Below, piece after piece: positions 26,616 through 35,290 of a stretch of 64,000 bases of DNA. The notes beneath the pieces were generated by a model. The model worked only from the letters and a program-made list of their open reading frames with translations. It did no database searches and was not told the origin of the DNA. Every line of letters begins with the position of its first letter. Positions within the stretch are counted from its first letter, which is position 1. The position numbers and the translations under genes were made by a program. Origin of the DNA: Aquimarina sp. RZ0 (GTDB lineage Bacteria; Bacteroidota; Bacteroidia; Flavobacteriales; Flavobacteriaceae); contig NZ_VTZU01000009.1 of the NCBI RefSeq assembly GCF_008370685.1, positions 1-64,000 on the forward strand, written 5' to 3'.

Positions 26616-29405
26616 TTGGCACTTCAAAAACTAAGCCATAGTTTTACAAAAATAGGATTTAAACCATTGCAAACAACGGTACGTAACATACTTTATTCAC
26701 TAAGTTTTTCACTATTTTGTATTAGTTATACAACAGCACAAGAATTTGAAAAAACTACGAACAAACCTATCGAGGTAAAAAAAGATTCCACTTTTATTCA
26801 AAAAAATGAGGTTGATGATAAGTCAGTACTACGTTTAGATGAAAAAATACAGGATACTATAAAAAAGGATACGGCGGTAGAACCACCACAGTTACTTACC
26901 GATAAAGTGAAGTATAAGTCAACAGACTATATGCGACTGAGTCGTAAAGAGAATAAAATGTATCTCTATAATGAGGCTGAAATTATTTATGGAGAGATGC
27001 AAATTAATGCAGGGCTTATTATTGTAGATAATTTAAAAAACGAAGTCTACGCATATGGCATAAAAGATTCTCTTGGAGAATATAGCCAAACCCCTGTTTT
27101 CAAACAAGCGCAGAATGTTGTAGAGCCGGATTCTATCCGATTTAATTTTGATACAGAAAAAGCACTTATTTATAACTCCAGAACCCAACAGGGAGAAATG
27201 AATGTCAAGGGAGAAGTGTCTAAAAGAGTGAATGATTCTGTTATTTATATGAGTAATGTGAAATTTACAACCTCAGAAGATGTTGATAATGCTGATTACT
27301 ATTTTTATGCAAGGCGAATCAAATTGGTTCCTAGAAAGAAGATTGTCACTGGATTAGTCAATATGTTTATTGCAGATGTACCTACACCTCTGGGATTACC
27401 TTTTGGGTATTTCCCCTTGGAAGAAGATCGTACCTCTGGTTTTATTATCCCCAGTTATGGAGAAGAAAACAATAGAGGGTATTTCCTCCAGAATGGAGGA
27501 TATTATTTTGCGCTTAGTGACTATGCTGATTTGACGGTAACCGGAGATTATTATACTAATGGGAGTTATACCTTACGAACAGAATCAGCATATTCTTTGC
27601 GATACAGGTATAGAGGGAATCTTAATTTTAGATTTGAAAATAACCTGAATAGTGAAAGGGGTTTTCCTGATTTTTCTCAGCGAACAAGTTATAACATCCA
27701 ATGGACGCATACTCAAGATCCTAAAGCTAATCCCAATTCGAGATTCTCTGCTTCTGTGAATTTTGGGAGTAGTGATTTCTTTCAGCTATCTACGAATCAA
27801 AGGAATTCTGCAAATTTTATAAATAATCAAATCAATTCTTCTATTTCGTATGCAAGAACTTTTACGGGTGACCCTCAGGTAAATGTCAATGTAGCAGCAA
27901 CTCATAATTCTAATACAAATACGGGTATTGTGAATTTATCATTGCCTAATGTAACCACAAGTGTATCGAGGATATTCCCTTTTGCTCCAAAAGTGGGTGT
28001 AAAAAAAGGAATCATTCAGAACATTAACACACAATATAATTTTAGAGGAGAAAATAGAGTTGTCACCACAGATGAAGAGCTTTTTACGCCAGAAATGTTT
28101 AGAAATGCCAGAATAGGAATGCAGCATTCTATCCCCTTGAGTACTAATTTTAAGATTTTAAAATATCTAAGTGCTACTATGGGGACAAATTTTCAGGAAA
28201 ACTGGGTTTTTGAAACTATTGAACAAAGTTTTGATGAAGATGCTAATGAAGGTGCCGGAGAAGTGGTAAGAGATACAATTACGGGTTTTGCAGCATACAG
28301 AACCTATAATTTCTCAGCCAGTTTGGGAACTACACTTTATGGAACCTTTAATTTTAAAAAAGATAAAAAAATACAAGCAATCCGGCATACTATGCGTCCT
28401 TCTGTTAGCTACAACGTCAATCCTGCTTTTAATCAATTTTATGATACCTACAGAAGAGAAGTAGAGGATGATCCTGCTACAACTGATATTATAGAAGAGT
28501 TTGAAGATGTTGAATTCTCTAGATTTGAAGGAACTTTTTTTGGCGCACCTAGCAATACTTTTTCGAGTAATATTGGTTTTTCTCTAAGTAATAATGTAGA
28601 GGCAAAAGTAGCAAGCAAAGATTCTACTGCGACTGAACCTAAGAAAATTAAATTAATTAACAATTTAAATTTTAGAACAGCCTACAATATTGCTGGAGAC
28701 TCCTTACAATTAAGTCCGTTATCTATTAATGGGAATATACCGATAGTCCAAAACAAACTGGATATTAACTTTAGTGCAATTCTAGATCCGTATGCGCTGG
28801 ATAATAATAATCGCAAAATAGATGTCTGGAATATTGATAATGGTGGAAGCCTTTTTAGATTAACCAGAGCAAGTGCCAATTTTGGATATTCATTCTCTAG
28901 TAAAGATTTTGAGAAAGGTAAGACGGATGAAGACCCTCTAAGTAATGAAACCTTCAGAAATGGTGGTAGACCTGATAATCTATTTGGAGAAGGAACAGAT
29001 TTTAGAGAAGAACAATCTTTTGTAGATGATAAGGATGCCGATGAAAAAAAAGATATCAAAAATTACAACTATAAAATCCCCTGGTCATTGCGTCTTTCGT
29101 ATACAGTTAATTATAGTAACAATGCAAGGCAAAATGAAATATCATCACACTCTATTATGTTTTCTGGCGATATAGAATTAGCACCCAAATGGACTGTTGG
29201 TGCTTCTTCGGGATATGATTTAAGAAATCCCGGGTTTACGTTTACCAATCTTAGATTTCAGAGAGATTTAGATAGTTGGCGACTGAGTTTTAATTGGATT
29301 CCTTTTAGTGAACGAACCTCCTGGAATTTCTTTGTTGGGATTAAATCTTCTGTTCTTAGTGATATCAAATATGATAAAAGACGTGAGCCAGATAGACAAT
29401 TATAG
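26616..29405 (+). CDS. lptD: LPS-assembly outer-membrane protein LptD
   Basis: This 929-residue protein has a signal peptide ending SYTTAQ, then a periplasmic OstA/LptD-type jelly-roll (about 95-230, KENKMYLYNEAEIIYGEMQINAG). A long C-terminal barrel follows with LGLPFGYFPLEEDRTSGFIIPS, the conserved start of the LptD barrel. It inserts LPS into the outer leaflet with LptE. The start is TTG 26616, because no ATG lies before the signal peptide in this frame. A TAATTTTG at 26611-26618 fits the -7 consensus but overlaps this start, so it is probably coincidental. The gene diverges from the amidase operon. Confidence 0.9.
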   Translation: MALQKLSHSFTKIGFKPLQTTVRNILYSLSFSLFCISYTTAQEFEKTTNKPIEVKKDSTFIQKNEVDDKSVLRLDEKIQDTIKKDTAVEPPQLLTDKVKYKSTDYMRLSRKENKMYLYNEAEIIYGEMQINAGLIIVDNLKNEVYAYGIKDSLGEYSQTPVFKQAQNVVEPDSIRFNFDTEKALIYNSRTQQGEMNVKGEVSKRVNDSVIYMSNVKFTTSEDVDNADYYFYARRIKLVPRKKIVTGLVNMFIADVPTPLGLPFGYFPLEEDRTSGFIIPSYGEENNRGYFLQNGGYYFALSDYADLTVTGDYYTNGSYTLRTESAYSLRYRYRGNLNFRFENNLNSERGFPDFSQRTSYNIQWTHTQDPKANPNSRFSASVNFGSSDFFQLSTNQRNSANFINNQINSSISYARTFTGDPQVNVNVAATHNSNTNTGIVNLSLPNVTTSVSRIFPFAPKVGVKKGIIQNINTQYNFRGENRVVTTDEELFTPEMFRNARIGMQHSIPLSTNFKILKYLSATMGTNFQENWVFETIEQSFDEDANEGAGEVVRDTITGFAAYRTYNFSASLGTTLYGTFNFKKDKKIQAIRHTMRPSVSYNVNPAFNQFYDTYRREVEDDPATTDIIEEFEDVEFSRFEGTFFGAPSNTFSSNIGFSLSNNVEAKVASKDSTATEPKKIKLINNLNFRTAYNIAGDSLQLSPLSINGNIPIVQNKLDINFSAILDPYALDNNNRKIDVWNIDNGGSLFRLTRASANFGYSFSSKDFEKGKTDEDPLSNETFRNGGRPDNLFGEGTDFREEQSFVDDKDADEKKDIKNYNYKIPWSLRLSYTVNYSNNARQNEISSHSIMFSGDIELAPKWTVGASSGYDLRNPGFTFTNLRFQRDLDSWRLSFNWIPFSERTSWNFFVGIKSSVLSDIKYDKRREPDRQL

Positions 29406-29499
29406 ATGTTGGAGCCTGATGACAGATAAAAATTATGTTTCTTTATATTGAAAATAACACATATTATTTCCTAAAAAATAAATTAACTCTTTTAATCAC

Positions 29500-29880
29500 A
29501 TGAAAAAAATAATAACAACCTCAAAAGCTCCTGCCCCTATTGGTCCTTATAACCAGGCAATTTTAACTGGAAATACCCTATACACCTCAGGTCAGATAGC
29601 GATAAATCCATCAACGGGCGAATTAGTATTAGATGATATCAAAACTGAATCCGAACAGGTGATGCAAAACCTAAAAGCTATACTTGACGAAGTAGATATG
29701 ACTTTTGAAAATGTTATTAAAACTACTATTTTTCTGAGTGATATGAATAATTTCTCTTTGGTTAATGAAGTATATGGCAGTTACTTTAATGAAGACACAG
29801 CACCCGCCAGAGAAACCGTTGCGGTTGCTGCATTACCAAAATTTGTAAATGTTGAAATTTCTGTTATTGCTGTAAAATAA
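29500..29880 (+). CDS. ridA: RidA family imine/enamine deaminase
   Basis: This 126-residue YjgF/YER057c/UK114 protein has GPYNQAILTGNTLYTSGQI, the NLKAILDEVDMTFENVIKTTIFL helix-strand, and the catalytic R104 in PARETVAV. RidA deaminates reactive 2-aminoacrylate-type intermediates made by PLP enzymes. It is full length with an ATG start. It is separated from lptD by 94 bases and is probably its own transcript. It is a trimer in relatives. Confidence 0.93.
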   Translation: MKKIITTSKAPAPIGPYNQAILTGNTLYTSGQIAINPSTGELVLDDIKTESEQVMQNLKAILDEVDMTFENVIKTTIFLSDMNNFSLVNEVYGSYFNEDTAPARETVAVAALPKFVNVEISVIAVK

Positions 29881-30238
29881 CTAAAATTGTCAATAAATTT
29901 TCTCTATACAAGTTATAAAGTATTAGGCTTCACTTCTACTGATATAACTCTTACGTTTTTAAAGCTTTGTTGTTATATGAGCTAGATCTACGGAATTAAG
30001 ACTAAAGAAATCAAAAAAGAAGTGTGGATCGGTATTTATGTTATACTGCCTAATTTTGAGCCAACCAGTTTATAGATTATCTTGAAACTTCCTCGTGAAG
30101 CTTTCAAAATAAAGGAAATTATGACAATACTCTATTTTTTTAGGCCTGAATTCTCTAATCAACGTTTTATTATAAAACCCCATACTTTATTTGTTCGGAT
30201 TAGAGTAGGCATTTTTCCTTGTTTTAATTAAAAATAAT
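29881..30238. other. Intergenic region, 358 bp, no gene seen
   Basis: This is plain AT-rich spacer between ridA and the GrpB-like gene. One small hairpin (TTGAAAxTTC...GAAxxTTTCAA, about 30081-30106) is visible but has no T-run. I see no other structure. Confidence 0.5.
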
Positions 30239-30820
30239 ATGAAAAAGACACTCTATGACCTGACAAAAGATGATTGGAATACTCTATTCCCGATACATCT
30301 TGTTGCTCATGATCGATCCTGGAAAAATCTATATAAAGATGAAAAATCACTTATTTTAGAAAAATTAGGTACAGACAACATTATACAAATTGAACATTTT
30401 GGGAGTACTTCAATTCCTAATATCAAAGCAAAGCCTTATATTGATATCCTGATCGAAATTCCCGAAGTCTTGCTTTTTGATACTCAACTTATCAAAAAGT
30501 TTGAAGAAATAGGCTATACGTATTTCCTGGTGCCTAAAAGAGACCATTTTGATGCTTATATGAGTTTTGGTAAAGGATATAATTTACAGGGCATAAGCGA
30601 GCAAATTTATCATATCCATATGTGCCCTAAGAACAATTTGATGTGGGAGCAAATAGCTTTTAGAGATTACCTGATTAACAATCCCAAAAGAGCAAAAGCT
30701 TATGAACAATTAAAAATGGGATTAGCCACTAAGCACAAAAATGACAGAGGTGGATATGTCCTCTCAAAAACCGATTTTGTTCACGAAACTTTAGCTATCA
30801 TAAAAGCAAATGCTCATTGA
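30239..30820 (+). CDS. GrpB/UPF0157 nucleotidyltransferase-fold protein
   Basis: This 193-residue protein has the GrpB pattern: HDRSWKNLYKDEKSLILEKL, then IEHFGSTSIPNIKAKPYIDI (nucleotidyltransferase GS motif at 55-56 and the Asp-containing strand), and DHFDAYMSFGKGYNLQ. GrpB proteins share the fold of minimal nucleotidyltransferases, and their substrate is mostly unknown. The stop overlaps the TTG start of the methyltransferase gene (TTGA), so the two are an operon. Confidence 0.88.
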   Translation: MKKTLYDLTKDDWNTLFPIHLVAHDRSWKNLYKDEKSLILEKLGTDNIIQIEHFGSTSIPNIKAKPYIDILIEIPEVLLFDTQLIKKFEEIGYTYFLVPKRDHFDAYMSFGKGYNLQGISEQIYHIHMCPKNNLMWEQIAFRDYLINNPKRAKAYEQLKMGLATKHKNDRGGYVLSKTDFVHETLAIIKANAH

Positions 30821-31998
30821 ATCCAAAAATTCTACATACAACGATACAGGAGTATATCTTTAATACATCAGAAAGCAACATTGATCTGACCCGGTTTATT
30901 CTTGCGGGAAGTGCTTTTGATCATATAACAATACAAGAATTAGCACAACAAATTAATGGACGGATCAAGGCAAAAAACAAATTACCAATCTGGTATGCTA
31001 CTAAATATATATATTATCCGCCAAATCTAAATCTAGAGCAAACTTCTTCGGCAATAACAGCTTTCTATAAAAGCACATTGGTTTCTGGAGAAGTGCTTGT
31101 GGATCTTACAGGTGGTTTTGGAGTAGATGATTATTATTTTTCAAAAAAAATTACTACCGTAATTCATTGCGAAGTAAATTTCGAATTGAGTACTATCGCA
31201 TCTCATAATTTTGAAGCATTAGCGGCAAAAAACATACAGACGTATACGGGAGATGGCTTAGAAATTCTGCAAGATTTTGATACTATAGACTGGATATATA
31301 TTGACCCTTCCAGACGGAATGATAACAAAGGGAAAGTGTTTTTTCTAGAAGATTGTATCCCTGATGTACCTGCCAATAAAGAGCTATTGTTCAGAAAAAG
31401 TAGTCATATCTTACTTAAAACCTCTCCTCTACTCGATATTCATGCCGGAATACATTCGTTAGTAAATGTAAAAGAAATTCATATAGTAGCAGTAGATAAT
31501 GAGGTAAAAGAATTGCTATGGGTTTTAGAGAAAGGGGTTAAGAATGATATTGTAATACACACAATAAACTTTACAAAAAATACCTCTGTGCAATTTTCCT
31601 TCATACTACCTGAAGAAAGTAAGATCTTACCAAAATATTCTTTGCCCAAAAAGTATTTGTATGAACCCAATGCTTCTATCTTGAAGAGTGGTGGATTTTC
31701 TAGTATTGCAAAAACATATGAGGTAGAGAAACTACACCCACATTCGCATATTTATACATCTGATCGTATTATTGATTTTCCAGGAAGACGTTTTATGATA
31801 CAACAAATATTGCCTTATAAAAAGCAACTACTTAAAAAAGAAAATATTACAAAAGCCAATATCACCACACGTAACTTCCCTGAGTCTGTTGCAGAAATCA
31901 GAAAAAAGTATAAAATCAAAGACGGAGGTGATATGTATCTCTTTTTTACAACAAATTGTAATCAGGAAAAAGTAGTTTTAGTTTGTAAGAAGCTATGA
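30817..31998 (+). CDS. Class I SAM-dependent methyltransferase with THUMP-like tail
   Basis: This 393-residue protein has a helical N-terminal domain and a Rossmann methyltransferase core (about 92-200). The SAM loop is DLTGGFG (96-102) and DPSRR (163-167) takes the place of the usual D/NPPY. The remaining 150 residues form a THUMP-like C-terminal domain (about 245-393). The family is widespread in Bacteroidota without a proven substrate, and RNA is a reasonable guess. The start is TTG 30817, which overlaps the GrpB-like stop. It ends 3 bases before repeat B2. Confidence 0.85.
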   Translation: MNPKILHTTIQEYIFNTSESNIDLTRFILAGSAFDHITIQELAQQINGRIKAKNKLPIWYATKYIYYPPNLNLEQTSSAITAFYKSTLVSGEVLVDLTGGFGVDDYYFSKKITTVIHCEVNFELSTIASHNFEALAAKNIQTYTGDGLEILQDFDTIDWIYIDPSRRNDNKGKVFFLEDCIPDVPANKELLFRKSSHILLKTSPLLDIHAGIHSLVNVKEIHIVAVDNEVKELLWVLEKGVKNDIVIHTINFTKNTSVQFSFILPEESKILPKYSLPKKYLYEPNASILKSGGFSSIAKTYEVEKLHPHSHIYTSDRIIDFPGRRFMIQQILPYKKQLLKKENITKANITTRNFPESVAEIRKKYKIKDGGDMYLFFTTNCNQEKVVLVCKKL

Positions 31999-32000
31999 TC

Positions 32001-32161
32001 CTTAGAGTATGTTTAAAAAGAATACAAATTGAAAATCAATAGTTTGAGGTTCAGAGAACACTTCGAATGATGGGAATATCGAGATATTTTAATTATTTGA
32101 AGTAAGCTCACGGCTCTTAAAACATTTGTTTTCAAGAAGTAAGGTTTTTAAACAAGTACTT
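32001..32161 (+). repeat. Repeat B, copy B2 (about 161 bp)
   Basis: This copy has the same orientation as B1. The right terminus reads AACAAGTACTT instead of AACAAGCTCTT and abuts repeat A5 with no spacer. The left terminus begins TTAGAGTATGTTTAAAAA. Confidence 0.85.
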
Positions 32162-32323
32162 ATACGATTTGTGATTAAAAAATTCGTATAAATTCATTGA
32201 ATTATTTTTTCTTTATGCAAGGCAAAAAAATCAAGCATAGCTATAGCTACGGTTTATTTTTTAAACGAAGTAGAAAGGAAAAAGAAACGATGAATATGCG
32301 AAATTTTTAGTTATAAATCGTAT
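32162..32323 (+). repeat. Repeat A, copy A5 (162 bp)
   Basis: This complete plus-oriented copy is fused to the right end of B2. The junction is identical in reverse to the A6/B3 junction near 36409. The outside neighbours are t on both sides. Confidence 0.93.
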
Positions 32324-32406
32324 TAGTTCAATTCATTCCAAGCAAGTCTGTTTGAGTGAAGTTACGTCATATCGTGATTTCTCGCAGCGTAGCGCAAAGA
32401 AATTGT

Positions 32407-32433
32407 ATCTAGATCTAGATCTAGATCTAGATC
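32407..32433. repeat. Tandem hexamer repeat (ATCTAG x 4.5)
   Basis: Twenty-seven bases of perfect ATCTAG repeat lie just inside the left composite repeat. It is self-complementary, so it can fold as a hairpin. Replication slippage is the likely origin. Confidence 0.8.
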
Positions 32434-32589
32434 AAAAGCATAGCATTACTTGCATCTCTATACACGCTCGTACCTCACGCACTCGATGAGATGGAAGTTT
32501 TTGTTAGTATATCGAGTGATGGGATGAGAAAATTAAATCCCAGCCTGAGCCGGGATACCGATTTATATATATGATAAAGAATTTTAATA

Positions 32590-33261
32590 CTAAAACTCCG
32601 CACTTTTAACAAAAATCTGATTTTCGATTGCATGTATAACAAGTCCTGCGATATTCTTAGAACCCGTTTTTAGTAACAAATTATTACGATGTCCTTCTAC
32701 GGTCCTGGGACTTATAAATAACTGCTCTCCTATCTCTATTGTAGTTTTTTGTTCACATATTAATTTTAATACTTCTCGTTCTCGTTTGGTCAGGTATTCT
32801 TCATCATTTTTAACAGGTTTATTCATTTTTAAAGAAGCTTCTTCCAGGATCTCCATTACACTCTCATCATAATAGAACCCTTTTACAGCCACCTGATTTA
32901 TGGTATTTACTACCTGCATAGGAGTAGCATTTTTTGCCAGATAGGCTACAGACCCCTGTCGCATCATATTCGTAATAAATGGTTTGCTATAATAACTGGT
33001 GAGTGCAATAATCTTAATATCAGGATATTTTTTTTTGATAATCTTTGTCGTCTCTACCCCATTAAGATTCGGCATTTTAAGATCCATTAAAATTACCTCT
33101 GGTAATTCTCTACATTGATTTAACTGCTTGATCAGGTCATTCCCATTTTCTGCCTGGATACAGATTTCTATATTCTTTTCTTTATCGAGTATAAATGTAA
33201 TCCCTTGTCTAAACAGCGTTTCATCATCAGCAATCGCTAATCGTATAATATCTTTTTTCAT
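32590..33261 (-). CDS. NarL/FixJ-type response regulator
   Basis: This 223-residue regulator has a receiver domain (D12, D13, phosphoacceptor D60 in LMDLKMP, T88, K110). A C-terminal LuxR-type HTH (about 155-215) reads LTKREREVLKLICEQKTTIE ... ISPRTVEGHRNN. The gene is five bases downstream of its kinase gene, so the pair is a cognate two-component system. Targets cannot be read, but the small-protein/lipoprotein genes upstream in the same cluster are candidates. Confidence 0.93.
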   Translation of the reverse strand: MKKDIIRLAIADDETLFRQGITFILDKEKNIEICIQAENGNDLIKQLNQCRELPEVILMDLKMPNLNGVETTKIIKKKYPDIKIIALTSYYSKPFITNMMRQGSVAYLAKNATPMQVVNTINQVAVKGFYYDESVMEILEEASLKMNKPVKNDEEYLTKREREVLKLICEQKTTIEIGEQLFISPRTVEGHRNNLLLKTGSKNIAGLVIHAIENQIFVKSAEF

Positions 33262-33266
33262 GTGGT

Positions 33267-34067
33267 TTAGGTTTTAGTAATATTAATAGTAAATGTGGTT
33301 CCCTTACCTAACTCACTACTATAAGAAAGCGCCCCATTGAGTATATCTACTCTACTTTCTATGTTTTTGAGTCCTATACCTTTCTTTTTGTCTATGGATC
33401 GTATATCAAAGCCTCTGCCATTGTCTGTAAATAAAATTTGTAATTTCTTATCATACTCCTGTATATTAAGCGTTATTTGTTCTGCCGCTCCGTGTCTCAC
33501 AGCGTTGTTTAGTAATTCCTGTATAATTCTGAATATATGCAACTCATTAGCTTTTGACAATGAATCTTCATAATTGATATCATAAGATACAAATACTTTT
33601 TTACTACTCATAAATTCATCGCATAATTCTTCTACTGTTGCCTGTAACCCAAAATTTTCTAATATGGGTGGTAACAGGTTGTGCGCTAATCTCCTGGAGC
33701 TTTCTAAGGTATGCGTTGTGACAGATAATATATGTTGTAAGGTTTGTGCCTGCTCTTCTTTATCAAGTGTACCATCAATCAACACATGAGTGCTTAGACT
33801 TACCACATTCAATTTGGCACTGATCGCATCATGTAAATCCTGAGCAATCCTTTTGCGTTCTTCTTCCTGAGTTTCTATCGTACTATAAAGCAGCTCTTTT
33901 TGGTATGAAATAGCAAGGTTTGCTTTTTCTAATTCTGTAGCAATTATTTTCTTTCTGGAAAAGAAAAAAAAGACGACCAATGCCACCGCCATCAGTAGCA
34001 GAATCATAATTGCTATTAAAATAATTACGATGATTTGGGAATCTTCCTGTAATAATTCTTTCTCCAT
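33267..34067 (-). CDS. NarX-type (HisKA_3) sensor histidine kinase
   Basis: This 266-residue protein has one TM helix (about 11-36) and a dimerisation/phosphoacceptor motif EEERKRIAQDLHD with H79. The HATPase_c domain carries NNAVRHG and DNGRGFD, so the active site is complete. There is no sensor domain. The 5' end overlaps the gene for a seven-helix membrane protein by 43 bases, which likely supplies sensing. It forms an operon with the response regulator (five-base gap). Confidence 0.92.
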   Translation of the reverse strand: MEKELLQEDSQIIVIILIAIMILLLMAVALVVFFFFSRKKIIATELEKANLAISYQKELLYSTIETQEEERKRIAQDLHDAISAKLNVVSLSTHVLIDGTLDKEEQAQTLQHILSVTTHTLESSRRLAHNLLPPILENFGLQATVEELCDEFMSSKKVFVSYDINYEDSLSKANELHIFRIIQELLNNAVRHGAAEQITLNIQEYDKKLQILFTDNGRGFDIRSIDKKKGIGLKNIESRVDILNGALSYSSELGKGTTFTINITKT

Positions 34068-34666
34068 TCAATAAAGATTAGGATTTGGAAAACTATGTAT
34101 AATGATGCGTTAACAATCCAAACAATTTTATTAATTAAAGGATCCAATTCTATCATCAGGTTACCTGAAGCGAATAACAACATACTACAAAGTAAATACA
34201 TAAATACACCAATATTTATATATATAAACTTAACTTTTGCATTTAAGTTTTGATAGAAAAAAATAATTGAATATATTATTAATGGTAAAGAAGTAACAAC
34301 CACTTCTGTTAAATTAAAAATTTGAAATAAAGTGGTATCCATAGCATATTGTAAAACCAAGAAATAAATTATTAATATTAAAGTGGTATTAATTAATAAT
34401 TTATTTTTTTTATTTTCAAAAACATATTTATAAAACAAGCTCAATAATATGAATTGTGATAAAAAATAGTAATGCGATAGAAACAAATTGTTAACCTTTT
34501 GACTATTATAATAAGTAGTTAATAATGTTATAATCAACATTATTAGTAAATAAACACAAAAAAAACTATAAGCTTCTTTTTTAAAAGAGAAGCTTATAGA
34601 ATAAATAATTGTATTTATTAATAATATAAATGTTCCAATATATGATAATATTTCTAATATTGACAT
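34025..34666 (-). CDS. Seven-helix membrane protein, putative sensor partner of the kinase
   Basis: This 213-residue protein has about seven TM helices, short loops and a basic C-terminus. It resembles the 7TM part of 7TMR-type sensors but carries no soluble domain. Its last 43 bases overlap the kinase start in another frame, so translation is probably coupled. I infer that it is the sensing subunit of a split kinase. No binding site is recognisable. Confidence 0.7.
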   Translation of the reverse strand: MSILEILSYIGTFILLINTIIYSISFSFKKEAYSFFCVYLLIMLIITLLTTYYNSQKVNNLFLSHYYFLSQFILLSLFYKYVFENKKNKLLINTTLILIIYFLVLQYAMDTTLFQIFNLTEVVVTSLPLIIYSIIFFYQNLNAKVKFIYINIGVFMYLLCSMLLFASGNLMIELDPLINKIVWIVNASLYIVFQILIFIEWRKNYYRKIPKSS

Positions 34667-34685
34667 TATTGTATAATAATAAAAT

Positions 34686-35111
34686 CTAATTCAATGGACT
34701 ATTATCATCACATGATGTTGGGCACGGTAAAGTAAAATCAAAAATCCCACTACCTTCAATATCCACTATTTTTTCTCCGGTATCATCAATTTTTCCATTG
34801 ATGATATCTCTATAGACACCTCCGCTATCCTTTTGTGTCCCTACGATCAGTAATCGTTCTTCTGGTATTTTACTTGGGGGTTCTGCACCGATCGCCATAT
34901 AGGCTCTGATATCCAGGCTCTGCTGCGTAGCCGTATTCTGAGCTGCCTGTGCAGTAGCATCATCCAGAATTCCCATTTCATTCAGGACTTCTATAAGGTC
35001 TACGGCGGGGATCAAAAAAGCTTTGCAATTCTCTGGACATTGTGTTCTCCACGCGGCTGTCCAATCTTCTGCGGTTGTTAAGTCTACCTGATTTTGTGTG
35101 TCTGTATTCAT
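34686..35111 (-). CDS. Small unnamed protein with Trp-Arg head and PCP-x2-C tail
   Basis: This 141-residue protein has no signal peptide. Visible blocks are WTAAWR (17-22), CKAFLIPAVDLIEVL (29-43), IRAYM (68-72), LLIVGT (87-92) and the end FDFTLPCPTSCDDNSPLN, with a Cys pair at the tail. I recall similar flavobacterial sequences but no name or function. The tail is repeated in the truncated paralogue next door (35153-35287). Possible roles are a secreted or modified peptide precursor, a small binding protein or a toxin/effector-like factor. None is shown. It lies 20 bases upstream of the 7TM gene on the same strand. Confidence 0.7.
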   Translation of the reverse strand: MNTDTQNQVDLTTAEDWTAAWRTQCPENCKAFLIPAVDLIEVLNEMGILDDATAQAAQNTATQQSLDIRAYMAIGAEPPSKIPEERLLIVGTQKDSGGVYRDIINGKIDDTGEKIVDIEGSGIFDFTLPCPTSCDDNSPLN

Positions 35112-35152
35112 TGTATATAAAGGTTTTGATTAGTATTCTTGAATTTGAAATA

Positions 35153-35287
35153 TTATAATTCACATAATGGAGGACAAGGTGCTGTAAAATCTAACACCGG
35201 ACCTTCCCCGTCATTTTTTGTGGCTGCCTGTAGCTTATTATTTGTCATCGGGGTAAATACAGTAGTTAGTTTGTTTTCGGCATTCAA
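35153..35287 (-). pseudogene. Truncated paralogue of the small Cys-tailed protein
   Basis: The frame reads NAENKLTTVFTPMTNNKLQA, then ATKNDGEGPV and LDFTAPCPPLCEL before its stop. It keeps the family's tail (DFTxPCPxxC) but lacks the WxxxWR and AFLIP parts. A TTG at 35287-35285 could start it. The frame is otherwise bounded by the stop of the lipoprotein gene (35291-35293), three bases away and in the same frame. This looks like a deletion that joined the end of one gene to the middle of another, or a genuinely short member of 44 residues. Confidence 0.6.
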
Positions 35288-35290
35288 ACC

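Larger units (their letters stand above)
31999..32589. other. Intergenic region, 591 bp: composite repeat and tandem repeat
   Basis: It holds repeat B2 (32001-32161) joined directly to repeat A5 (32162-32323), then a 27-base tandem run of ATCTAG (32407-32433). A hairpin-like CACTCGAT...ATCGAGTG pair lies near 32478-32518. No gene is seen. Confidence 0.6.

Noticed and set aside
26611..26618. TAATTTTG as promoter of lptD
   Set aside because: It overlaps the TTG start codon of the gene, and no TTG lies 19 bases before it, so it is most likely coincidental.
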